Part shown: in pieces, positions 15,926 to 24,315 of the stretch | Position numbering within the stretch: the stretch's first letter is position 1 | Layout of the letters: each line of letters begins with the position of its first letter | DNA from: Streptomyces tibetensis | Lineage (GTDB): Bacteria; Actinomycetota; Actinomycetes; Streptomycetales; Streptomycetaceae | DNA: 64,000 bases | Direction of reading: 5' to 3' | Assembly (NCBI RefSeq): GCF_007655005.1 | Contig: NZ_SZVW01000008.1 | Coordinates: 278,006 to 342,005, forward strand | Made by a program: the position numbers and the translations under genes | Notes under the pieces: generated by a model | What the model saw: the letters and a program-made list of their open reading frames with translations, nothing else | Databases searched by the model: none | What the model was told of the DNA's origin: nothing

Positions 15926-17638
15926 ATGCGCAGACGGCCCCGAACCCTGCTCGGTGGGGCGGCCACGGCACTCGCCACCCTGGTCCTCCTCGGACAGCCC
16001 CACCCCGTCCATGCCGCGGACACGTCGTACGACGTCCTCGTGTTCTCCAGGACGGCCGGTTTCCGGCACGACTCGATCCCGGCAGGAATCCAGGCCATCC
16101 GCGACCTCGGAGCCGCGAACAGCTTCACGGTGACGGCCACGGAGGACGGCAACCACTTCACGACCGGCAATCTGAGCCGCTACGAGGCGGTGATCTTCCT
16201 CAACACCACCGGCGACGTCCTGAATGACGCCCAGCAGTCGGCGTTCCAGTCGTACATCGGCTCGGGCGGCGGCTTCGTCGGCGTCCACTCGGCCGCGGAC
16301 ACGGAGTACAACTGGCCGTTCTACGGCGACCTGGTCGGGGCCTACTTCGCCTCGCACCCCGCTGTCCAGCAGGCCAACGTCAAGGTGGAGGAGCGGGCGC
16401 ACGCGGCGACCGCCCACCTGCCGCAGACCTGGACCCGCACCGACGAGTGGTACAACTTCCGGACCAACCCCCGCACCACCGCGCGCGTGCTCACCACGCT
16501 GGACGAGTCGTCGTACTCGGGTGGCTCGATGGGAGCCGACCACCCGCACAGCTGGTGCAAGACCCACGCGGGTGGCCGGTCCTTCTACACCGGCGGCGGG
16601 CACAGCCAGGCGTCGTACGCGGAGCCGGCGTTACGGGCGCACCTGCTCGGTGGCATCCGGTACGCGGCGGGCCGGACCAAGGCCGACTGCCGGCCCGAGA
16701 CCGGCTATACGCCCCTCTACAACGGCTCGGCCACCGGCTGGTCGCAGGCCGGCCCGGGCGGCTTCACCAACTCGGACGCCACCCTCGCCTCGTACGGCGG
16801 CATGGGCATGCTCTGGTACAGCGCCCGGCAGTTCACCGACTACTCGCTGAAGCTGGACTGGAAGATGCCCGGCGACGACAACTCCGGTGTGATCGTGGGC
16901 TTCCCACCCACGAACGACCCGTCGTCGGCACTGGACAACGGCTACGAGGTCCAGATCGACGCCACCGACGCGCCCGACCGCACGACCGGCTCGATCTACG
17001 CCGTCAAGGCCCCGGACACGGCGGCACGGGACGCGGCGCTCAATCCGCCGGGCGAGTGGAACACCTTCGAGCTGCTGGTGGAGGGGGAGCGGCTTCAGGT
17101 CTGGCTCAACGGCGTGAAGATCAATGACTTCACCAACACCGACCCCGCCCGCTCGCTCGCAGGCCACGTCGGCATCCAGAACCACGGCACGGGGGACGAC
17201 GTGTCGTTCCGCAACGTCCGGATCAAGGAGCTGGGCGGCAGCCCGCCACCCACCCCCGGCGTGGGCCCGGTCGTGGGGCTCGCGAACAAGTGCCTGGATG
17301 CCCGTAACGGCAGTTCGGCGGACGGGACGTCGGTGCAGATCTCGTCGTGCAGGGGCTCGGCGGGGCAGCGGTGGACGGTGACGCCGGGGTCGACGGTCAA
17401 GGCGTTGGGCAAGTGCCTGGACGTCAGCGGTGGCAGTACGGCGGACGGGGCGAGAGTCGTCCTGTGGTCCTGCAACGATGGTGCCAACCAGAACTGGCAG
17501 GCGTCCCCGGACGGGTCGCTGCGGAATCCGCGCTCGGGCAAGTGCCTGGACGTGTCGGGCGCCAACTCCTCGGACGGCACCCTCGTGAACCTGTGGTCCT
17601 GCCACGGCGGGGCCAACCAGAAATGGACCCTGCCCTGA
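15926..17638 (+). CDS. Secreted ThuA-like / DUF1080 (3-keto-glycoside hydrolase-like) protein with ricin lectin domain
   Basis: 570 residues: signal peptide (~1-33, ending V-H-A-A-D), a ThuA-like class-I-amidotransferase-fold domain (~36-255; V-L-V-F-S-R-T-A-G-F-R-H-D-S-I, W-Y-N-F-R-T-N-P, D-H-P-H-S-W-C), and a DUF1080 jelly-roll domain (~262-440; D-Y-S-L-K-L-D-W-K, N-S-G-V-I-V-G-F, D-N-G-Y-E-V-Q-I-D). A CBM13 trefoil (~448-570) ends the protein. DUF1080 proteins include 3-keto-disaccharide hydrolases, so with the upstream dehydrogenase this suggests extracellular oxidise-then-cleave chemistry. ATG 15926 has AAGGGAG upstream; an in-frame ATG at 15896 overlaps the previous stop but is less well placed. 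Codon 236 (16631) is TTA. Confidence 0.87.
   Translation: MRRRPRTLLGGAATALATLVLLGQPHPVHAADTSYDVLVFSRTAGFRHDSIPAGIQAIRDLGAANSFTVTATEDGNHFTTGNLSRYEAVIFLNTTGDVLNDAQQSAFQSYIGSGGGFVGVHSAADTEYNWPFYGDLVGAYFASHPAVQQANVKVEERAHAATAHLPQTWTRTDEWYNFRTNPRTTARVLTTLDESSYSGGSMGADHPHSWCKTHAGGRSFYTGGGHSQASYAEPALRAHLLGGIRYAAGRTKADCRPETGYTPLYNGSATGWSQAGPGGFTNSDATLASYGGMGMLWYSARQFTDYSLKLDWKMPGDDNSGVIVGFPPTNDPSSALDNGYEVQIDATDAPDRTTGSIYAVKAPDTAARDAALNPPGEWNTFELLVEGERLQVWLNGVKINDFTNTDPARSLAGHVGIQNHGTGDDVSFRNVRIKELGGSPPPTPGVGPVVGLANKCLDARNGSSADGTSVQISSCRGSAGQRWTVTPGSTVKALGKCLDVSGGSTADGARVVLWSCNDGANQNWQASPDGSLRNPRSGKCLDVSGANSSDGTLVNLWSCHGGANQKWTLP
17267..17635 (+). repeat. 369-bp direct repeat, copy 2 (CBM13-coding)
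   Basis: Second copy of the lectin-coding repeat described at 15525-15893, in the same orientation and of the same length. Confidence 0.85.
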
Positions 17639-17657
17639 GCTGACGCGGCACGCCGAA

Positions 17658-17686
17658 AGGGCCACCTCCCCACGGGAGGTGGCCCT
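17658..17686. terminator. Bidirectional terminator hairpin
   Basis: AGGGCCACCTCCC, loop cac, GGGAGGTGGCCCT: a perfect 13-pair stem. It lies between the converging ThuA-DUF1080 gene and the minus-strand esterase gene (stop at 17696), so it probably ends transcription from both sides. Confidence 0.85.
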
Positions 17687-17695
17687 CTCGTGCGT

Positions 17696-19030
17696 CTAGG
17701 CGCGCGCCCAGCGCTGGTTGGCGCCGTCGTGGCAGCTCCACACGACGACCGCGGAGCCGTTGGCGGTGCTCGCTCCGTTGACGTCCAGGCACAACCCGCT
17801 CTGAGCGTTGCGGATCGTGCCGTTGCTGTTGAGGGCCCACTGCTGGTTGGCGCCACCGTTGCAGTCCTGGATCTGCACCCGCGTGCCGGCGGCGGCGTCG
17901 GTGGGAACGTTCAGGCACTTGCCCAACACCTGCAGCGCCTGACCGTTCTGGGTGAACTGCTGGTTGGCGTTGCCATGGCAGTCCCAGATGATCATCGGTG
18001 TGCCGTTGGCCGCGTTGGCGCCGTTGACGTCCAGGCACCGGCTCGAACCCTCGTTGCGCAGCCGGAACGTGGTCGGGTTCGGCGGGGTGGGCGTCGTGTC
18101 GTCGAACTGCGTGAAGAAGTTCCACACCACCGCCCGCGTCCACGACCTCTCACCCGGCTCGTAGTCGCCGGGTGATCCATCGACAGGACCCGGCGTATGG
18201 CCCGCGTCGAACGCGGCCCATGCCACGGGGTACCCGGCGCGGCACCCCGAGTAGGTCGTGACGACATGCGTGAGGCTGCCACGTGCCGGCTCCGGCGGGT
18301 TCTGGGGAGTGCAGCCGTTGTTCCGCACGAACCTGTCACGCAGCGAGCGGCCTGTCGAGATCGGGAGCACCGGGTCCCGCAAGCCGTGCAGTCCGATGTA
18401 GGCGACCGGCTGGGTGCCGCCGTCGCACCCGCTCAACTGCCCGCCCGCGTAGACGGCGACCGCGCGGAACACTGTCGGCCGGGCGCACGCGAGTGCGAAA
18501 CTCATGCCGCCTCCGTAGCTGAAACCCCCGGCGAAGCGCTGGTTCGTGTCGACACACAGGCCCGCGTCGATCTGCCTGATCATGTCGTCCACGAAGGTCA
18601 GATCCTGGCCATTGGAGTTGGCCCAGCCATTCCCGAGGCCCTGGGGCGCGACGAAGATCGTGCTGTCGTTCGAGATCGCCCGCAGGCCGTAGTACGACCA
18701 GGGGTATCCGCTGGTTCCGCCCGAGTCGACGTCGCCTGCGGTGCCGCCGTTCCAGTGGAAACCGAAGACCACTCGGTAGGGGCGGTTGTTGTCGTAGTTG
18801 GCGGGCACCCTCAGGATGTAGTTCCGCGTCCTGCCGCTGCTCTGGATCGAGCGCGGACCACTCGACAGCGTGGGGGGCTTGCCACATCCGGCGCTCGCGG
18901 CGAGGGAGGGGGCCTCGGCGGCGGCGGATGTCAGCGTGATGCCGCTGATGCCGGCCACGGCGAGTAAGAACGTGGTGGCCACGGCGATCAGCGTGCGCCA
19001 TCGGTGACGATTGCTGCCTTGTCGCATCAC
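17696..19030 (-). CDS. Secreted CE1-like (feruloyl / PHB-depolymerase-type) esterase with ricin lectin domain
   Basis: 444 residues: signal peptide (~1-38), an LpqC-type alpha/beta-hydrolase domain, and a three-repeat CBM13 tail (~325-444). The nucleophile elbow G-F-S-Y-G-G-G is near 168-174, a likely Asp lies in G-L-H-G-L-R-D, and the catalytic His in F-D-A-G-H-T-P. Relatives remove feruloyl or acetyl groups from plant cell-wall polysaccharide. It is a paralogue of the 44590 gene. Codon 22, in the signal peptide (18965-18967), is TTA. It lies 27 bases after the GH54-type gene on the same strand and may be co-transcribed with it. Confidence 0.87.
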   Translation of the reverse strand: MMRQGSNRHRWRTLIAVATTFLLAVAGISGITLTSAAAEAPSLAASAGCGKPPTLSSGPRSIQSSGRTRNYILRVPANYDNNRPYRVVFGFHWNGGTAGDVDSGGTSGYPWSYYGLRAISNDSTIFVAPQGLGNGWANSNGQDLTFVDDMIRQIDAGLCVDTNQRFAGGFSYGGGMSFALACARPTVFRAVAVYAGGQLSGCDGGTQPVAYIGLHGLRDPVLPISTGRSLRDRFVRNNGCTPQNPPEPARGSLTHVVTTYSGCRAGYPVAWAAFDAGHTPGPVDGSPGDYEPGERSWTRAVVWNFFTQFDDTTPTPPNPTTFRLRNEGSSRCLDVNGANAANGTPMIIWDCHGNANQQFTQNGQALQVLGKCLNVPTDAAAGTRVQIQDCNGGANQQWALNSNGTIRNAQSGLCLDVNGASTANGSAVVVWSCHDGANQRWARA

Positions 19031-19057
19031 GTTTCTCCATTCATGGATGTAGCGGAC

Positions 19058-20689
19058 TCAGCGGTAGCCGGCGGCGATGATGTTGGCTTGTACCGCGTTC
19101 TCGGTCGCGTCGGACGGGTATCCGGACACCATCGCGCCCTCGTAGAAGGTGCCTGCGCTGAGGTTCGCGCCGCCGCCGGGCTTGCAGCAGTCACCACCGC
19201 TGCCGAGGATGATGGCGCCCTGCTTCTTCATGGGGCTGTAGCCGGGCGGAAGCGCCCCGTCCCAGAGCGTGGTCAGGCCTGCGGCCTGGGCGTTCCCACC
19301 CTTGAGCGCGAAACGGCTCGTCCCGTTGTTCTTCAGCATCGCCGTCACGAACTTGCTGGTGAAGGCCCGCTGGTTCGGGTTCCAGGTCTGACTGCCACCG
19401 GAGTAGAGCCCCCATTCGAGGTCGGCCTGGACCCAGGGGCCCCTGCCGGCGCACCCGCCGAACCAGCACTGGGTGCTGAAGTTGATCGCGTCCATCGCCC
19501 CGGCCGCGTCAGCCGCTCGGGTCGTCTCACTGTTGCCGTAGTCGAAGCAGCAGCCGCCGTTGACATGGGTGCCGCTGGTCACCATGTACATGCCTTCGGG
19601 GGCGCTGCCGGTCGGCACGCCGGTCAGGTGGCCGTCCCGCCAGTAGCTGTTGCCGGGGTTGATGTAGAGCGAGTAGGCCTTGCTTCCGCCGACCGCCAGC
19701 GACTCGGAGGTCGCGATCGCCGGGCGGCTCTGGGGGGAGCCGGGGACCACACTCGATCCCTGGTACCACAGGTCGTTTCCGCGGCCGGACTGGTCGTAGA
19801 CGACGGTGATGACACAGGTGGTCCCCGCGCAGAACGAGTCCTGCGTGCTCGCGTCGGCGGTGCCCCCCGCGCTCAGGACGTCGATGTTCCGGGTCGTGCT
19901 GTCGGACGAGCGCCGGACCTGGTAGAGGTTGCCGTTGTAGGTGCCGTAGAGCGCTCGTACGGTGCTGTGGGCGGCGATGCAGGGGGTGCCGCCCGAGGCG
20001 TAGATGTCGCACGTGCCCGCGCCGCCCGGGACCGGCGGGTCCGGCGGGTCCGGTGGCGGGGTCGGCGAGTTCCACTGCTGGTTGGTACCGCCGTGGCAGG
20101 ACCAGAGGGTGATCCTGGTGCCGTTGGCGGTGCCTGCGGCGTTGGCGTCGAGGCACAGTCCGGACTGGACGCCGGTGACGGTGCCGTCGCGGGTGACGTT
20201 CCACTGCTGGTTGGTACCGCCGTGACAGGACCAGAGGGTGATCCTGGTGCCGTTGGCGGTGCCTGCGGCGTTGGCGTCGAGGCACAGTCCGGACTGGACT
20301 CCGGTGACGGTGCCGTCGCGGTTGACGTTCCACTGCTGGTTGTTCTGGCCGGTGCAGTCCCAGATGATGACCGCGGTGCCGTTGGTGGTGCCGCGTCCGC
20401 TGGCGTCGAGGCACTTGTCGCCGGGGACGGTCAGTTGTTTGTCCGCGGTGTAGGTCCAGGTCTGGCCGGCCGCGCCGGTGCAGTCCCAGAGCTGGGTCTG
20501 GGTGCCGTTGGTGGTGCTTGAGCCGGGCACGGTCAGGCAGCGGCCGGACTGCGCGCCCACGACGGCGGCGCTCTGCCCGGGCTCGATCGGTGCCGCCACC
20601 GCGCTGGCGCCGACGGCAACCAGCCCCAATGCGGTGCCCAGGGCGGACAGCCGTCCGTACCGGCGGGGCCGGGGTAGTCGGAACACCAT
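19058..20689 (-). CDS. Secreted alpha-L-arabinofuranosidase (GH54-type AbfB) with N-terminal ricin lectin domain
   Basis: 543 residues with signal peptide (~1-33), CBM13-type lectin repeats (~42-215), a Pro-rich linker, then an AbfB catalytic domain. The catalytic domain opens C-D-I-Y-A-S-G-G-T-P-C and contains H-S-T-V-R-A-L-Y-G, C-C-F-D-Y-G-N-S-E-T (the probable nucleophile Glu) and G-G-D-C-C-K-P-G-G-G-A-N. GH54 enzymes release terminal L-arabinofuranose from arabinan and arabinoxylan. The usual GH54 C-terminal arabinose-binding domain is replaced here by the N-terminal lectin. One 43-residue lectin unit is duplicated almost exactly. The ATG has GTGAGGA upstream. Confidence 0.87.
   Translation of the reverse strand: MVFRLPRPRRYGRLSALGTALGLVAVGASAVAAPIEPGQSAAVVGAQSGRCLTVPGSSTTNGTQTQLWDCTGAAGQTWTYTADKQLTVPGDKCLDASGRGTTNGTAVIIWDCTGQNNQQWNVNRDGTVTGVQSGLCLDANAAGTANGTRITLWSCHGGTNQQWNVTRDGTVTGVQSGLCLDANAAGTANGTRITLWSCHGGTNQQWNSPTPPPDPPDPPVPGGAGTCDIYASGGTPCIAAHSTVRALYGTYNGNLYQVRRSSDSTTRNIDVLSAGGTADASTQDSFCAGTTCVITVVYDQSGRGNDLWYQGSSVVPGSPQSRPAIATSESLAVGGSKAYSLYINPGNSYWRDGHLTGVPTGSAPEGMYMVTSGTHVNGGCCFDYGNSETTRAADAAGAMDAINFSTQCWFGGCAGRGPWVQADLEWGLYSGGSQTWNPNQRAFTSKFVTAMLKNNGTSRFALKGGNAQAAGLTTLWDGALPPGYSPMKKQGAIILGSGGDCCKPGGGANLSAGTFYEGAMVSGYPSDATENAVQANIIAAGYR
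20069..20455 (-). repeat. 129-bp tandem repeats inside the AbfB lectin domain
   Basis: Units at 20069-20197 and 20198-20326 differ at only a few bases. A more diverged third unit at 20327-20455 is in register. Each encodes 43 residues with the ricin Q-x-W motif. The first two look like a recent in-frame duplication. Confidence 0.85.
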
Positions 20690-20715
20690 GACGGTTCCTC
20701 ACCTGTTCGTAGGGA

Positions 20716-20749
20716 GGGATGCCCGGCGCGCGACCGCGCCGGGCATCCC
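20716..20749 (-). terminator. Strong hairpin terminator after the 20761-24315 gene
   Basis: GGGATGCCCGGCGCG, loop cgac, CGCGCCGGGCATCCC: a perfect 15-pair stem starting 12 bases after the stop of the upstream gene. It ends only 27 bases before the GH54-type start codon, so that gene is either read through or has a promoter overlapping the hairpin. Confidence 0.85.
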
Positions 20750-20760
20750 GTGCGGACGGG

Positions 20761-23700
20761 CTATACGGCGGTGAACCGCCACTGTTGGTTGGTGCCGCCG
20801 TGGCAGCTCCACTGCAGGAGCCGTGCGCCGTCGGCCGTCGAGCCGCCGTTGACGTCGACGCACAGTCCGCTGGGGAGGCTTTTCACCGTGTACACGCCTG
20901 CCGTGGTGGTCGGTGTGACGAGGAACTTCTGCGGGTTGCCGTTGTCGCAGGTGGACTGCTGAAGGAACGCGCCCTGGGCGGTGGACCCGCCCGTGACGGC
21001 GAGGCACTTGCCGCTGTGCACCGCTTTCAGGTGCACGGCGCCGCCACCGGCGTCGACGGCCTGCCACTTCTGGTTGTTGCCGCCGGTGGCCGCCCACTGG
21101 ACGACCTGGGCGCCGTCAGCGGTCGAGGCGCCATCGACGTCCACGAATTTGCCGCTGTGCTGCGCTGCGACCGTCCAGGTCCGACCGGCGACGCCACCAC
21201 CGCCGCCGCTGCCGGGTTCGCCGACCCCGTTGCCGCCGAAGGTCAGTGAGTCGAGGTCGAACCAGTTGTTCGAAGTGCCCTTGAACACCAGGTAGAGCGG
21301 GTGTGAGCCGGCGAGATCGGCGGTGTTCACCGCCGGCGTGGACTGGTAGGTGTTCCAGCCACCGGTGCTGGGCACCGGTGTCGTGGCCAGGAGTGTGCCG
21401 GTCGGGGAGTCGGCGCGCAGTTCGATCGATCCGCCGCCGCTCGGCGACGACAGGCGGTAGCGCACGCTCGTGATGCCCGACAGGCTCATCGGTTTGAACG
21501 CGATCCAGTCACCGTCGGAGATGTCGCCGACCCGCTTGCCGCTCTCCGCGCCGGACTGCTCGACGATCTGCACACCCGACTGGTCCGTGTAGAACTCGGC
21601 CTGCTTGTGCTTGGGCTGGAGGATCGCCTGGGCGTAGCCGGTGAGCGGGTTCGCACCGCCGGGGCCGCCGTCGTCGGTGTAGCGGGCGTTGAGGACGTAG
21701 TACAGGTTGGCGCCCTCGGGGTGCCCGCCCAGCAGCGTCGTGTCGATGGTGCCCGAGCACCCCGGATGGTCCGTGGTCTCATGCTGGTGGTCGTCGTGGC
21801 CGAGGGCGGGGTTGACGAACACCTTGTCGCAGTCGATGGGCGCGCCGCCGGGGTCCGTGACGGACACCTTGTACGGGACGCGGTCGCCGAAGTCCAGCAT
21901 GCCGCCGTTGGACGGAATGGTGATGGTGACGGTCGGTGCGGTGTTACCCACGGTGATCGGCACATTGGCGAAGGCTGTTTTACCGGTGTTGTCGGTGACC
22001 TTGAGCTGGGCGGTGTAGTTGCCGTTGGCGGTGTAGGTGTGTGACGGGTTGGCCGCCGTGGACGTGGTGCCGTCGCCGAACGTCCAGTGGTAGCCGAGCG
22101 TGCTGCCGGGATCCGGGTCCGTGGTCCCCGCGCTGCTGAACTGCACGTTCAGTGGCGCGTCCCCGTTGGTGGGTGCTCCGGTGGCTTTGGCGATCGGCGA
22201 CCGTCCGCCGTGGTTGTAGTCGATGCGGTAGAGACCCGAGTCGTTGTTGCCACCGCCGAAGTTGTTGCCCCATTCGAGCAGGTACAGCGAGCCGTCGGGC
22301 CCGAACTCCATGTCCATCGGCTTGAGGAACTTGGCGGCGGGCATGAAGGGGTTGGTCCGGGTGACCGCGGTCGCGGAGTCGAAGTGGACCTCCTTGACGG
22401 TGTGGCGCGACCACTCGTAGAAGAAGTGGACCCCGTCGTAGTAGGGCGGGAACTTCGTATCGGACGGGTTCGCGGCGTTGTAGCGGTAGACCGGTCCGCC
22501 CATCGGCCCCGAGCCGCCGGAGCCGAGTTCGGGGAAGTTCGGCGAGACGCCGTAGCCGTACCACATGTTCGGCGCGACAATCGGCTTGAGGCTGGTCAGG
22601 CCGGTGTTGTTCGGCGAGTTGTTGACCGGCGCGTTGCAGTTGAACTTGGCTCCGACGACGCGGGTGTCCGGGTTGTAGGGCGCGTAGGCCTGGTTGTCGC
22701 CGTGGCAGAAGGGCCAGCCGTAGTTGCCCGGGGACTTGATGACGTTGAGCTCGACGAGCCCTTCGGGGCCGCGGTTGGTCGTGGGCGGGTTCCGGTCCGG
22801 GCCGTAGTCGGCGAGGTAGACCCACCCGTTCTCCGGGTCGATCGAGAAGCGGAACGGGTTGCGGAAGCCCATCGCGTAGATCTCGGGCCGGGTCTTCTCT
22901 GTGCCTTGCGGGTAGAGGTTGCCGGCCGGGACGGTGTAGCCGCCGCCCGCCGAAGGACGGATGCGCAGGAGCTTGCCCCGCAGGTCGTTGGTGTTGCCGG
23001 CGGTGCGGGCGGCGTCGAGGTTGGCCTTGCCCGGCCGCCAGTCCAGCGGGGCGTAGCCCTGCCAGTTGGAGTCGAGGTTCGGTGGGACGTCGTCCCCCGT
23101 GCCGATGTAGAGGTTCTTGTCGGGGCCGAACTCGATGTACCCGCCCGTGTGCCCGGGCTCGGCGAACGTGCGGTCCCGGGTCGCGGGGATGTCGATGATC
23201 GTCACCTGGCTCGACATGTTCAGGGTGTCGCCGGTGAGCGTGAACCGGGAGACCCGGTTGATGTCGTTCGGGACTCCGGCGGGGGAGTGATACAGGTACA
23301 CGTAGCCGTTGTCGGCGAAGTCCGGGTCGAGCGCCAGTCCGGTGAGGCCGTCCTCGCCGCCGGTGTAGACGCTGAGCGTGCCGGCTGTCACCGTTCTGTT
23401 CGTGGTCGGTTTGAAGATCTTCAGCTGCCCGGCCCGCTGGACGTAGAGCACCCGCCCGTCCGGGGCGACCGCGAGGGCCATCGGGTCCGCTGTGTTGTCG
23501 TCGAGGGTGCGCTTCTCGAAGTTGCTCCACACGGTGCCGCCGCAGTCGCCGGGCTCCTTGCCGGCCGCCCACTTGACGCCCCCGAGGACGTGGTTGCGGA
23601 AATGGGTCTCGCCGTAGGCCGCGCTGGTGTGCCCCATGCCGGTGGCCCACACGCGGCCGCCGCCGGTGTTGCGGCACCAGGAGATGGGGTGGTCCGGCCC

Positions 23701-24315
23701 CATGGCGCGGGGGCCCGGGTTGTACGTGCGCTCGTCCGCGGTGACCAGGACATGGACGTCGCCGCGGGGGTTGCGGTCGAAGTTGTACCACTCCTCGCTG
23801 CGGTTCCAACGGTCCGGCAGGCCGGCCGTCGACGGGTGCTTCTTGTCCGCGACGATGGCGGTGCCGCCCAGCACGCCGGGGGAGTGCTCCGGCATGTGCG
23901 CGCCGCCGTTGATGGTCTGGTCCCACCACGGGTACTCGTTCTCGATGCCCATGTCTGTGGCGTTGTGGATCGCGACGATGCCCTTGCCGCTGGCGAGGTA
24001 GCCCTCCACCGCCTGACGCTGGGCCGCCGTGGTCCACACCATTCCCGAGGTCTGGAACATGATGAGCACGTCGAAGGTGGCGAGGTTTGCCGGGGTGAAA
24101 ACGCTCGAGTCCTCGCTGTGGACCAACTCGAAGTCGTTGGCCGCCGCCTGCTCCCGGAACATCGACAGGCCGGCCGGGATCGAATCGTGCCGGTAACCGG
24201 CCGTCTTCGTGAAGACCAGGGCTCGAAAGGCCGGCGCCGCTGACGCCGGTTGGGCGACGACGAGCGACAGGAGCACGCTCGCGATCGCCCCGAAGATAAC
24301 GATGATGCGACGCAA
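20761..24315 (-). CDS. Secreted ThuA + sugar dehydrogenase fusion with PKD, CBM6 and ricin lectin domains
   Basis: 1184 residues: signal peptide (~1-26), ThuA-like domain (~30-250; V-F-T-K-T-A-G-Y-R-H-D-S-I), GSDH/PQQ-type six-bladed propeller (~265-715; G-E-D-G-L-T-G-L-A-L-D-P, N-D-L-R-G-K-L-L-R-I), PKD (~725-800), Ig-like linker, CBM6 (~905-1035), and a ricin trefoil (~1050-1184). It carries in one chain both activities that the 13050 and 15926 genes carry separately, and the PKD-CBM6 part is clearly paralogous to the 13050 product. The start is TTG at 24315 with AGGAG (24322-24326, minus strand) six bases upstream; no better start is near. No TTA codon was found. Confidence 0.88.
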   Translation of the reverse strand: MRRIIVIFGAIASVLLSLVVAQPASAAPAFRALVFTKTAGYRHDSIPAGLSMFREQAAANDFELVHSEDSSVFTPANLATFDVLIMFQTSGMVWTTAAQRQAVEGYLASGKGIVAIHNATDMGIENEYPWWDQTINGGAHMPEHSPGVLGGTAIVADKKHPSTAGLPDRWNRSEEWYNFDRNPRGDVHVLVTADERTYNPGPRAMGPDHPISWCRNTGGGRVWATGMGHTSAAYGETHFRNHVLGGVKWAAGKEPGDCGGTVWSNFEKRTLDDNTADPMALAVAPDGRVLYVQRAGQLKIFKPTTNRTVTAGTLSVYTGGEDGLTGLALDPDFADNGYVYLYHSPAGVPNDINRVSRFTLTGDTLNMSSQVTIIDIPATRDRTFAEPGHTGGYIEFGPDKNLYIGTGDDVPPNLDSNWQGYAPLDWRPGKANLDAARTAGNTNDLRGKLLRIRPSAGGGYTVPAGNLYPQGTEKTRPEIYAMGFRNPFRFSIDPENGWVYLADYGPDRNPPTTNRGPEGLVELNVIKSPGNYGWPFCHGDNQAYAPYNPDTRVVGAKFNCNAPVNNSPNNTGLTSLKPIVAPNMWYGYGVSPNFPELGSGGSGPMGGPVYRYNAANPSDTKFPPYYDGVHFFYEWSRHTVKEVHFDSATAVTRTNPFMPAAKFLKPMDMEFGPDGSLYLLEWGNNFGGGNNDSGLYRIDYNHGGRSPIAKATGAPTNGDAPLNVQFSSAGTTDPDPGSTLGYHWTFGDGTTSTAANPSHTYTANGNYTAQLKVTDNTGKTAFANVPITVGNTAPTVTITIPSNGGMLDFGDRVPYKVSVTDPGGAPIDCDKVFVNPALGHDDHQHETTDHPGCSGTIDTTLLGGHPEGANLYYVLNARYTDDGGPGGANPLTGYAQAILQPKHKQAEFYTDQSGVQIVEQSGAESGKRVGDISDGDWIAFKPMSLSGITSVRYRLSSPSGGGSIELRADSPTGTLLATTPVPSTGGWNTYQSTPAVNTADLAGSHPLYLVFKGTSNNWFDLDSLTFGGNGVGEPGSGGGGGVAGRTWTVAAQHSGKFVDVDGASTADGAQVVQWAATGGNNQKWQAVDAGGGAVHLKAVHSGKCLAVTGGSTAQGAFLQQSTCDNGNPQKFLVTPTTTAGVYTVKSLPSGLCVDVNGGSTADGARLLQWSCHGGTNQQWRFTAV

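Noticed and set aside
22087..24243. 718-codon plus-strand frame opposite the ThuA-GSDH fusion
   Set aside because: The real gene on the minus strand has a signal peptide and ordered domains; the plus frame is Val/Arg/Asp-rich noise.
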